Made by a program: the position numbers and the translations under genes. A stretch of 64,000 nt of DNA from Fictibacillus nanhaiensis (lineage in GTDB: Bacteria > Bacillota > Bacilli > Bacillales > Fictibacillaceae): assembly GCF_023715445.1 (NCBI RefSeq), contig NZ_JAMBOD010000002.1, forward strand, positions 124,001 to 188,000. The letters are read 5' to 3'. Positions 8,901-15,906 of this stretch are shown piece by piece. The notes under the pieces are model-generated. The model worked only from the letters and a program-made list of their open reading frames with translations, searched no databases and was not told the origin of the DNA. Position 1 is the stretch's first letter. Each line of letters starts with the position of its first letter.

Positions 8901-10251
8901 TTTGGATACCGGCAATGTCACCGCCAAAGAAGTCGTTCGACCAGATCTCGTCGCCTTCATAGTCTTCTGTTTCAGCTTGACGGGGGTTGTCCGGAAGCTC
9001 GCTCCACTCTTGATGTTCGATTGGTTCTGTACCGCGTGCAGTCGTTTTTGCGTCATCGTTCTTTTTGCTGCCATTGAAAAAACGATCAGGGAAAATCTGA
9101 TAAACAACAGACTCCTTCATCCAGTCTGGTGTTTTATAAGATGGATCGTAAACGGTCATTTGAAAAAGGCCTGCGTTCGTGTCAGCAGCCGCTCCTTTTC
9201 CGCCTTCTTGCGTATCTTCACCATATTCTTTTACCGCATCTCCATCACGGGCTGTAAATTTGTAGCCGTAAACACCTTTTTCTTCAGGTGTAACAGTGGC
9301 TTCCCAAAGCTCGACCTCTTCACCGTTAACGGTTGTCCAACCCGCATTCTCCATATCTTTAACAGTTGTGCTGCCAGTGTTGTAGTTTCTAAGATATAGC
9401 TTTGCGCCAGTCAGGTCGCCTTTTTTCGTTTGAAGGCGAAGTGTTACGTCTTCACCCGCTTTGATCGCCCCAAACGGTGCTCGGAATGCTTCGTTCCACG
9501 TGTCGTGGAACAGCTTGTCCCCATTCACGCTGCCATCCGGCAATCCGGGATCGTAATTCGTGTAAACATCTTTTGTGTCATGGTTATAATAGAACGTAAC
9601 CTCCGCGTCTTTTATAACATTTAGTACGAAATTGTTCCCTGGATATGCAGGTGCACTCCAGTTGTTGCCGAGTACAATTTTAAATTCGTGCTTTCCTTTT
9701 GGCACCTGTACAGTGTATGTGTAGATATTGTCTAAGTCTTCATCTTTTAAAAGTGCTGTCGATTCCCCTGGTGCCCATTCTCCGCCAGCTCCGATATCAG
9801 GCTGGATGTCACCAACGATGCGAGGTGTCTGCTCTTCCGGAAGCGGCTCAGGAATACTTACTTTGTGCGTCATGTCGTCATACACAAACGTCACCTCTTT
9901 TTCGGAATCGAGAGTCAGCTTATAGTTGTCACCACCAGCTTTTCCGTCAACACCATAGTTCTCATCCCAAGAACCATTGATGGCAATCTTGTATTCGTAA
10001 GTCCCTGCAGGCAATGTTCCTGTCAGCTTGTACTTTCCGTTTGGCTGCAGCTCCATCTTTGTTGCAGGATCGGAAGGATTCCACTCACTAGATCCACCAA
10101 GCTCGTCTTGGAGATTACCAACGAGTGTCACCGTTCTTTCTTCAGCTGTTGTTTTAGTTGGCTGTATAAGCAGCGCAGATGCAAACGTTTGCAAAATCAT
10201 CGTAAATAATAAAAGCCATGAAACTGCGTGCCGCTTTTTTTTCTTCCCCAC
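5905..10251 (-). CDS. Secreted multidomain GH13 amylase/pullulanase
   Basis: This is a 1448-residue extracellular starch-degrading enzyme. Order: signal peptide (about 1-36); two X25/pullulanase-type starch-associated domains (about 40-130 and 143-230); a CBM34-like N-domain (about 245-370); a GH13 catalytic barrel (about 375-830) with region I 'DGVFNH' (513-518), nucleophile Asp652 in 'GWRLDVA', acid/base Glu682 in 'LGEIW' and Asp747 in 'GSHDTP'; a beta domain; two fibronectin-III-like modules; a CBM20-like starch-binding domain (about 1240-1370); and a C-terminal Ig-like module. All catalytic residues are present. Translation uses GTG at 10251 behind GGGGG; the ATG two bases upstream is out of frame. 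Whether it cuts alpha-1,4, alpha-1,6 or both bonds cannot be read from sequence. No LPXTG anchor is seen. Confidence 0.93.
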   Translation of the reverse strand: MGKKKKRHAVSWLLLFTMILQTFASALLIQPTKTTAEERTVTLVGNLQDELGGSSEWNPSDPATKMELQPNGKYKLTGTLPAGTYEYKIAINGSWDENYGVDGKAGGDNYKLTLDSEKEVTFVYDDMTHKVSIPEPLPEEQTPRIVGDIQPDIGAGGEWAPGESTALLKDEDLDNIYTYTVQVPKGKHEFKIVLGNNWSAPAYPGNNFVLNVIKDAEVTFYYNHDTKDVYTNYDPGLPDGSVNGDKLFHDTWNEAFRAPFGAIKAGEDVTLRLQTKKGDLTGAKLYLRNYNTGSTTVKDMENAGWTTVNGEEVELWEATVTPEEKGVYGYKFTARDGDAVKEYGEDTQEGGKGAAADTNAGLFQMTVYDPSYKTPDWMKESVVYQIFPDRFFNGSKKNDDAKTTARGTEPIEHQEWSELPDNPRQAETEDYEGDEIWSNDFFGGDIAGIQKKLDYIQSLGVNTLYLNPIAHAASNHKYDATDYKAMDPMFGTPEEFKAFTKELKKRKMHLILDGVFNHVGDDSIYFDRYGKYDTVGAYEYWASIYDLMNEKGLTEEEAKKQTAEKFTAEGQKFSSYGFHNWFNIANDKVNGVYKYQAWWGFDSLPEIKSIPGGAVDYDSELNNKPFADYIMYDEDSAAKSWLDRGASGWRLDVANEVDTEFWREFRDELKEGKKDDPLILGEIWDDASEYFLGDLYDSVMNYRFRGAMIDYLKNGNAKSAENQLNAVFEDYPEEAFYTLMNLMGSHDTPRAAFVLGNGTDSYERAELDPNYNHELGVKRLKLAAILQMGYAGAPTVYYGDEAGVTGSKDPDDRRTYPWGSEDKDLVKHYQAIGKVRADYHNLFSYGELNHLYAEKDVLAYTRTDKKNAAVVITNRGSEEKTVEFDVEKLIVNNVKLTDQLDKTYKATVKDGKLTVTVPAMSGRMLVSDKGQNLKKPEAVTNVRATEASHSVSLTWEGDARGYAVYQTTISGAFYEKVTETKENSIKIEGLDNGRKYYFAVVAIDKDNNESVKTESKAAIPHVELKDGNYEIANVTELQDGVIDLSKSQNVSADIFIKGETETDVAEGLQAELQVKEPGKDTWTSHKSNYTSQNGEFNSFSGTFLPFKEGLYEYRYAFSTDLGRTWVTGDTKSVTFTKGDDTTAPADSVSLEQPAQESGQVNLKWSVEGANEPYLFTIVRDGEVIDQILDTNATTYKDMNVTNGKSYSYEVHIYDKSGNSVKSNAVTVTPDLVMVKVTMKVNAPAYTPQGVDITMPGSKNGWNTGAWKMTRGGAVTNDYEYTFEAQEGEVITYKYVKNSSWDQEGLADHTPANPNDDDVSYYGYGAPGTDLSFVVTNQGGNEMVVQDKILRWIDMPVVVTSHTDGQSVTSDMITLKGNAIKEGVMTINGEAVTINDDMTFSHTVNLQDGENKLNIHIEPSEENKSEIFKNDGGSIAKNTKNITMTINKN

Positions 10252-10288
10252 ATCGTATCCCCCTTTTTAAAATATGTTGCAAATAAAG

Positions 10289-10302
10289 CGAAAGCGTTTG
10301 CA
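10289..10302. promoter_or_regulatory. cre-like site, proximal, amylase gene
   Basis: CGAAAGCGTTTGCA lies about 40 bp upstream of the amylase start. It matches the CcpA consensus except at the weak outer positions. Confidence 0.6.
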
Positions 10303-10314
10303 CAAATACTTTTA

Positions 10315-10328
10315 TGTTACCGCTTTCA
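10315..10328. promoter_or_regulatory. cre site, distal, amylase gene
   Basis: TGTTACCGCTTTCA (reverse complement TGAAAGCGGTAACA) fits the CcpA consensus fully. Its centre is 26 bp from the proximal site, so the amylase upstream region carries a pair of cre sites. I could not identify a convincing sigma-A promoter between them. Confidence 0.7.
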
Positions 10329-10423
10329 TTTAAATTATTATCCCATGTTTTCTTATTCTGGAAAATGCGCCATTCGGCTGATATGACTGTAAATAAATAG
10401 GTAAATATTCTTATTTTATATTA

Positions 10424-10588
10424 AAACTATCATAACAAGCAATCTAAAAGAGAAGAAGCTAAAAAAACGAAGAGCGCGGAAACAGTGATGATCATAAAGA
10501 AGAAAAAGACAATAATAATCGTAAAAATGACCGCGGAGACGACGAAAAAGGTAAAGATAACGGGAATAAAGGCAAAAACAAAGAGTAA
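10424..10588 (+). pseudogene. Possible remnant of a charged-tail protein gene
   Basis: The plus strand reads a Lys/Glu/Asp/Asn/Gly-rich tail ending at TAA 10586-10588 and followed 7 nt later by a plus-strand terminator. No start codon is available. The frame is interrupted at a run of seven A residues (10461-10467), across which an equally charged sequence continues in another frame. It looks like the 3' end of a decayed gene, but low-complexity sequence makes this uncertain. The hydrophobic minus-strand readings here are complements of these charged codons. Confidence 0.3.
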
Positions 10589-10595
10589 TCTTGGA

Positions 10596-10622
10596 CCCTG
10601 CCAAACATTAGGCAGGGTTTTT
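10596..10622 (+). terminator. Rho-independent terminator on the plus strand
   Basis: CCCTGCC and GGCAGGG are separated by 8 nt and followed by TTTTT. There is no intact plus-strand gene before it, which supports a lost gene here. Confidence 0.8.
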
Positions 10623-10628
10623 ACGAAT

Positions 10629-10746
10629 AATCCCACGTTATTTTAAAAAATCCCACGTTAGCGGTATGGAATCCCACGTTAAATGGAATAATCCCACGTT
10701 ATTTTAGAAATACACGATTTTCGACACAACACCTCATGTTTCGACA
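10629..10746. repeat. Intergenic periodic array A (AATCCCACGTTA) with TTCGACA boxes
   Basis: Four exact copies of AATCCCACGTTA start at 10629, 10649, 10670 and 10690, with spacings of 20, 21 and 20 bp. Spacer sequences are not conserved. TTCGACA follows at 10720-10726 and again at 10740-10746. The array lies between the plus-strand terminator at 10596 and the minus-strand terminator of the lipoprotein gene. Confidence 0.9.
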
Positions 10747-10764
10747 AACACATATCCTCTAAAA

Positions 10765-10803
10765 AATAAAAACCAGGTCCTCTCTGGAAGGTAGAGGCCT
10801 GGT
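10765..10803 (-). terminator. Terminator of the small lipoprotein gene
   Basis: On the minus strand ACCAGG-CCTCT pairs with AGAGG-CCTGGT across a short loop and is followed by a T-rich tract. Confidence 0.85.
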
Positions 10804-10815
10804 CCTATTTTTATC

Positions 10816-11037
10816 TTATTCAGTTGACTCCTCAGTTGATTCCTCATCTGTTGAAGTTTCTTCAGTAGAACCTTCTTCTGTTGATGTTTCTTCCTCAGTT
10901 GATGTTTCTTCTTCTGGAGTTTCCGTTTCTTCTGTGTTTGTTTCTTCTTCCGTGTTGTCATCCTGGTTGTTACATGCAGTGATTAACATAATTGCCAAAA
11001 GAGATGCTCCGATTTTCGCCATAAACGTTTTGCTCAT
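10816..11037 (-). CDS. Small acidic lipoprotein
   Basis: This 73-residue protein has a lipoprotein signal peptide with lipobox 'LITAC'. The mature part is almost entirely Glu, Thr and Ser in 'ETSTEE'-like repeats, so it would be a lipid-anchored, strongly negative and unfolded chain on the outer membrane face. The start at ATG 11037 is chosen because AAGGGAG lies about 10 nt upstream. An upstream in-frame start would add a basic stretch that overlaps this site. I know of no assigned function. Confidence 0.75.
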   Translation of the reverse strand: MSKTFMAKIGASLLAIMLITACNNQDDNTEEETNTEETETPEEETSTEEETSTEEGSTEETSTDEESTEESTE

Positions 11038-11208
11038 CTTAAATTGCTCCCTTCGGATTTTCATTATGATTTTTGCATGAGTATGGGATTTCTTTGTCCC
11101 TGCTCAGAATATATCACGAAAAAAACCCGAAAAGACGGAATTTACCAAGTCATAACGGAGACTTTACACTGTCTGCATAATGTTAACAGTCGCTTTACAA
11201 ATCGTATT

Positions 11209-12504
11209 TTATTCACTTTTTAATAGCTGATCCATTCTTTTGGCAGCATCATTTATGGTTGTCTCGATGTCCCGGTCATGAAAGATAACAGCTTCCATCG
11301 CTTTCGTATAAATGTTTTCCATACGGGACCAGCTTTTTACTGGTGGACGCAGACGGGCGTTCTCCAGTCCCTCCACATACGCTTTCAAGTATGGTGTTTG
11401 CAGCATCGCTGAAGAATTAGCCGCTTCTTTATTTGCAGGTAGGATACCCGAATTAAACATACGCTGCTGAATCTCTTTACTTGTCATCCAGTTCATAAAT
11501 GTCCATACCGCCTCTTTATGTTCTGTCCCTTTCATGATCACGAGATTCTCTCCCCCGAGAATCGATCCTTTTCCTTGCCGATCAACCGGAAAAGGAGCAG
11601 GAATCGTTACGTTCATGAGCTGATCCACTGTGTAGTATGAGGTGGAGAGCACACTGTAAAACCATGGGCCATCTTCCGCCATAAATGCCTGTCCCTGGAG
11701 GATAGAGTTCCATGTATCAACCGAACCTGATGTAAAGTTTGGTGCCAGCAACCCTTTTTCTTTCCAGCTTTTTATGGTTTTTATAGCCTGAATACTATCT
11801 TCACTGTTAAAATATCCGGATGCTTGTGTGTAATCACTGTTTGTTAACATGCCGCCAAGACCCCAGAAGAATGGCAGGCTGTCCCACGCATTGACTCCTT
11901 TCATCCCAATAAAAGCATTTCCCTGCTTTTTTTTAGCAAGCTTCAAGAAATCGTCCATTGTTTCAGGCGGTTTCTCCAAACCAGCCCTTTTCAGGGATAA
12001 TTTGTTGTATATGGCTGCTTTGGTGGTGATGTTAACGGGAAGTCCATAATATAGCCCATTGTAAAAATTGGTTTCGAAAGCATTGGCATATAATGCTTTT
12101 TTCTTTTGATTAAAACCAGTAAAATGGTCCAACGGTTCAAGCAGTCCAAGCGAAGCAAATTCCGGAACCCAGGCAATATCAATCCTGACCACATCAGGAG
12201 CTTGTCCGGAAGATCCTTTTGAGATAAGGGCGGATTTTAAATGTTCATTATACGGCTGCCTGACTGATGTGATTTTTATCTTCGGGAACTTCTTTTGAAA
12301 AAGTGGAAGCAGCTCTTCCTCAAACACCCTCGTCTCTTCATCACTGTATGTGTGCCAGAAGACAAGCTCTTCCACCTTTTCTTTTTTGTGAAGTGATGGA
12401 ACGGTGTCTTTGTTATTAATAATTTGATCAGAGCAGCCGTTTAAAAGTAAAGCTAAACAAAAATATAAAACCATTTGGAAAACGCATATTTTTTGTTTAA
12501 CCAT
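11209..12504 (-). CDS. Extracellular solute-binding lipoprotein (family 1), second copy
   Basis: This 431-residue sugar-binding lipoprotein has lipobox 'LLNGCS'. It is a clear paralogue of the binding protein at 19737-21014: both contain 'WHTYSD' near the N-terminus and 'IxWVPEFAxxGxL' in the first lobe. No permease genes adjoin it. It follows the yesN-type regulator by 22 nt and is probably co-transcribed with it. It could be an alternative receptor for the same importer or a ligand-presenting partner of the nearby sensor kinase; neither is shown by the sequence. Confidence 0.9.
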   Translation of the reverse strand: MVKQKICVFQMVLYFCLALLLNGCSDQIINNKDTVPSLHKKEKVEELVFWHTYSDEETRVFEEELLPLFQKKFPKIKITSVRQPYNEHLKSALISKGSSGQAPDVVRIDIAWVPEFASLGLLEPLDHFTGFNQKKKALYANAFETNFYNGLYYGLPVNITTKAAIYNKLSLKRAGLEKPPETMDDFLKLAKKKQGNAFIGMKGVNAWDSLPFFWGLGGMLTNSDYTQASGYFNSEDSIQAIKTIKSWKEKGLLAPNFTSGSVDTWNSILQGQAFMAEDGPWFYSVLSTSYYTVDQLMNVTIPAPFPVDRQGKGSILGGENLVIMKGTEHKEAVWTFMNWMTSKEIQQRMFNSGILPANKEAANSSAMLQTPYLKAYVEGLENARLRPPVKSWSRMENIYTKAMEAVIFHDRDIETTINDAAKRMDQLLKSE

Positions 12505-12526
12505 ACTTATCCTCCTCTACTTTGTT

Positions 12527-14068
12527 TTATTGGTGCACTTTTTCCCGAAACTCAACTGGACTAAGACCTGTAAGCTTTTTGAACAGTTTGCTGAAGTACT
12601 TCACATCATTAAATCCGGACTTGTGTGCAACTTCATACACTTTTAAAGAAGTATTAGTCAGCAGGTCTTCTGCCTTTTTAATCCGTAATGAGATGACATA
12701 ATCAATGAAATTTTGATCCATGTATTTTTTGAACAAAAGACTGAAATAATTTTTGCTGATATAACTGTAGTCCGCCATTTTTTGAAGTGTTAGATCAGAT
12801 GTGTAATTTTGTTTGATATAATGCAGTGCTTTTTCCATAAGATGCTGATGGGAGGTTAGTGAATCAAATGAAATCGGGTGTTCTACTTCCCATTGTACGA
12901 TTGTTGCATGAAGAAGTGCTTTAAGCTCTTCCAATGTTTCTGTATGAATGAGCTCATCCATTTTTTGAAGAAGAATCGGAATATCTATTTTTCTGTGAAA
13001 AAGGATGCTTAACATCTCTCCTGCTTCACGCTTAACTATATCAGGTGTTGCCGACCCTTTTTCCCATTCTTTGATCCATTCTTCTTTTACGAGTTCCGTC
13101 CTCATGTTGTCACTTTCGCTGACAGCTTCTTTTAACGAAGCCCGATAATCGTACGTCTTACTCTCGTCATCTGAAAAACCAGCCATATACGGATAGCATT
13201 CAGATGAAACATCATAAAAATGCCCGTCACACGCTTCTTTCGCTTTATAAAAACATGCACTAAACTGAGAGACATCTTCTCCTGTTTGATAACCGAAAAG
13301 TAAAGTGATCTGCGTTTCCTCTTCCAGCTTATTTTTCACATATTCCAGATCGCTTTCGAATCCCTTCGTTTGAGGTAAAACAAGAACAACGTCCGAGTTA
13401 TAGAGAGAAAACATCGTCCCTTGATCAAAATACCGGTAAAAAAAGTCGACCACTTCTTCTACTTTAATTCCTGCAAAAAGATATCCGTATTTTTCTGCAA
13501 GTTCTTTTCTCTTATGGATTCTCCCGTATGCAACAACAAAGCCCGTTTGGAACACGGCGTTCCTTTTTACCGAACGCGCTGGATTTTCTTTTGAAGCAAG
13601 CATCTGCTTCAGTTCCTGTTCCAGTTCCTTACGGTGAAGCCCCTTTTGGGTCTCTCTATGCTCATCGAGATCATGCTGAACCTTTTGTTCCCGCTCAATG
13701 AGGAGTGTGCATTTTTCCAGCAGCTTAAGGAGATCTTCCGGCTCTAATGTTGGTTTTAGCAGATAATCGACTGCACCAAGCTTCAGACCTTCTCTTACAT
13801 AATCAAAATCGCTGTAGCTGCTGACAAAAATGATCTTTAAAGAAGGATGGATGTCTAACGCATGTCTGGCCAACTCTAATCCATCCATAACAGGCATCTT
13901 TATATCCGTGATCAAAATATCAGGACAATGTTTCTTAAAATGATCCAGCGCTTCTTTTCCGTTTGCAAAAGCACCCGTTAGTTCATACATACCATTCTCT
14001 AAAGGTATCGATGCTTTTAATCCATAACGGATAACAGGTTCATCATCCACAATCATGACTTTATACAT
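12527..14068 (-). CDS. YesN-type response regulator, AraC family
   Basis: This 513-residue regulator has an N-terminal receiver domain ('MIVDDEP' acidic pocket, phospho-acceptor Asp in 'LITDIKMPVMDG', Lys in 'YLLKPT'), a long middle region and a C-terminal AraC double HTH ('ADYSYISKNYFSLLFKKY', 'HKSGFNDVKYFSKLFKK'). The start at ATG 14068 has GGAAGG 8 nt upstream; earlier in-frame ATGs are too close to that site. It overlaps the kinase stop codon by 8 nt. Family precedent: it activates the adjacent carbohydrate transport and hydrolase genes. Confidence 0.93.
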   Translation of the reverse strand: MYKVMIVDDEPVIRYGLKASIPLENGMYELTGAFANGKEALDHFKKHCPDILITDIKMPVMDGLELARHALDIHPSLKIIFVSSYSDFDYVREGLKLGAVDYLLKPTLEPEDLLKLLEKCTLLIEREQKVQHDLDEHRETQKGLHRKELEQELKQMLASKENPARSVKRNAVFQTGFVVAYGRIHKRKELAEKYGYLFAGIKVEEVVDFFYRYFDQGTMFSLYNSDVVLVLPQTKGFESDLEYVKNKLEEETQITLLFGYQTGEDVSQFSACFYKAKEACDGHFYDVSSECYPYMAGFSDDESKTYDYRASLKEAVSESDNMRTELVKEEWIKEWEKGSATPDIVKREAGEMLSILFHRKIDIPILLQKMDELIHTETLEELKALLHATIVQWEVEHPISFDSLTSHQHLMEKALHYIKQNYTSDLTLQKMADYSYISKNYFSLLFKKYMDQNFIDYVISLRIKKAEDLLTNTSLKVYEVAHKSGFNDVKYFSKLFKKLTGLSPVEFREKVHQ

Positions 14069-15866
14069 GGCCATCACCTTCCTTTAACGGATAGAGCAGC
14101 AGTGTAATCTGTGTTCCCGCTCCTTTCTGGCTTTCAACAAGCATCGTGGATTTTGGCGAGTAATAAAGCTGGATACTCTCGTAAACATGCGCCAGTCCAA
14201 TTCCTACAAAACCATTTTGTATGGAGGATTCCATATCTTTGACTTGCTTTAATTTTGACGGTTCAAATCCATTGCCGTTATCCGTAATGGTAAATTTTAT
14301 TGCGCCGTGTGCTTCTTCTTCTGCTTTTATTTGGATCAACCCTGCTGTATCCGTAGGAACGATCCCATGAAAGATCGCATTTTCCACAAAAGGCTGGAGC
14401 AGCATTCTGGGAATCCGAAAATCCAACAGTTTTTCATCGATCTCGACATCCATCTGGAATTCCCGGTCATACCGGATTTTCAGAATCACTAAATATTTTT
14501 CTAAAATATCCAGTTCTTCTTTAACGGTAATAAAGTTTCCTTTCTTGCCCATGTTGGCTTCAAGCAGTCGTGTTAACGCAGAGATGGCTTCATTGGCTTT
14601 TTCGTTCTGCTTAAATTGGATCAGCCATTTGATTGTGCTTAAGGTGTTAAATAGAAAATGAGGATTGATGCGGTTTTTGATCGCCCTTAGTTCGGCCTGC
14701 TGCTTTTTGCTGCGTTCTTCTTTAACACTCGACATTAAATCCTCTATTCGATCAATCATCGTATTGAACTGATTGCTCATCAGTCCGATTTCATCACCAG
14801 AAACAACGTTTGTACGCGCTTTCAAATTCCCTTTTTCAACACTTTTCATTTGTGTTGTCAGCTGCTTAATCGGGTCTGTAATTTTGCCAGCGATAAATAG
14901 TCCGATCAGAATCGCCGCGATGGTCAATCCGATTGAAGATACCAATATGAGCTGGTGCAGCTTCTCCATCTGTCCTGTTATCTCGTGAACCGGTACTGTC
15001 CCCACAATCATCCAACCATTGCTCAACGGCTGCTTAACACCATAATAATTCGTTTTGTTCTGTACATATTCAAACTCTGCTCTCTCATTACTTACGACTG
15101 AACGGTACAGGTCTCTATTCTTTAGCTTGCTCCCGACCAATGAAACATCCGGATGTATCATAATTTCTCCGTCTTCGTTCACGACAAAGAATTTTCCGGT
15201 CTTGCCGAGTTTCAGCTGATCGATCTTGGATAAGATGTTCTTTCCGTCCAGATTCACTAAAATATAGCCGATATTGTTCAACGTTTCAAAATCCTTCAGG
15301 ACGCGGCCGACCGGCAGAACGAGCTCTGTGTTGTTTCCTCCACCGCTGTATCTGTCCTTTTGCAGACCCATCCAGACAAGCTTGCCGTCTTTTTCTTGTG
15401 CCTGCTTCAGCCATTTAAGCTCTGACTTTTGTTCATTGTTCCATTTATAAAAAGAGAAAGTACCACTTCCCCAGCTCTTATTTTCTTCTTGTAACACATA
15501 AATAATTTTTACGAAGGAGCTCGAGAAAACATAGTTATTCAGTTTGTCTGACAGGATCTTATTATTTTCTTGTTTTTCGATGTTTGCTGCAGCGGCATCT
15601 GTATCCACTTTGACGGTTTGCTGAACTGCCGGATCTCCGTATACCAATTCCGATGTATCACTGCCAACCGTAAAGATATACGAGAGTGTGTTTGCTGCTT
15701 GTTTTGTAATTTGAAGAGAGGATTCGCGGACATTCTTTTTAATGATTGAAGAGGAGGAATTGAAATAAAAAAAGCTTAAGAAGAAAGCTGGAATTAAAAT
15801 CACGACCAAGAATGCTGCGATTAGCTTTACAGCAATACTTTGTTTTTGCCACATGTGTCGGATCAT
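14061..15866 (-). CDS. YesM-type sensor histidine kinase
   Basis: This 601-residue membrane kinase has a first transmembrane helix at about 13-35, a dCache-like extracellular domain (about 40-300), a second helix at about 305-327, HAMP (about 328-380), His403 in 'NRINPHFLFNTLS' (His_kinase family) and an HATPase domain with 'ITDNGNGFEP' and 'GIGLAHV'. It pairs with the YesN-type regulator that overlaps its end. The sensed ligand is probably an oligosaccharide, judged by the surrounding transport and GH66 genes. Confidence 0.94.
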   Translation of the reverse strand: MIRHMWQKQSIAVKLIAAFLVVILIPAFFLSFFYFNSSSSIIKKNVRESSLQITKQAANTLSYIFTVGSDTSELVYGDPAVQQTVKVDTDAAAANIEKQENNKILSDKLNNYVFSSSFVKIIYVLQEENKSWGSGTFSFYKWNNEQKSELKWLKQAQEKDGKLVWMGLQKDRYSGGGNNTELVLPVGRVLKDFETLNNIGYILVNLDGKNILSKIDQLKLGKTGKFFVVNEDGEIMIHPDVSLVGSKLKNRDLYRSVVSNERAEFEYVQNKTNYYGVKQPLSNGWMIVGTVPVHEITGQMEKLHQLILVSSIGLTIAAILIGLFIAGKITDPIKQLTTQMKSVEKGNLKARTNVVSGDEIGLMSNQFNTMIDRIEDLMSSVKEERSKKQQAELRAIKNRINPHFLFNTLSTIKWLIQFKQNEKANEAISALTRLLEANMGKKGNFITVKEELDILEKYLVILKIRYDREFQMDVEIDEKLLDFRIPRMLLQPFVENAIFHGIVPTDTAGLIQIKAEEEAHGAIKFTITDNGNGFEPSKLKQVKDMESSIQNGFVGIGLAHVYESIQLYYSPKSTMLVESQKGAGTQITLLLYPLKEGDGHV

Positions 15867-15906
15867 CTTTCCAGCCCCTCATTTGTAAGACTATCAGTTT
15901 ATGATT

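Noticed and set aside
7405-9399. Several plus-strand open frames opposite the amylase gene
   Set aside because: They overlap a clearly real GH13 gene with all catalytic motifs and show no start signals or recognisable domains.
10430-10636. Hydrophobic minus-strand frames of 62-68 codons
   Set aside because: They arise as complements of the charged plus-strand codons and extend through a plus-strand terminator.
10629-10701. Short regular repeats that might be a CRISPR array
   Set aside because: Repeats of 9-14 bp with 7-12-bp spacers are far too short for CRISPR, and there are no cas genes in the window.
11038-11208. Possible small gene or RNA between the lipoprotein and the second binding protein
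   Set aside because: I found no start with a ribosome-binding site, no stable hairpin with a T run and no clear promoter.
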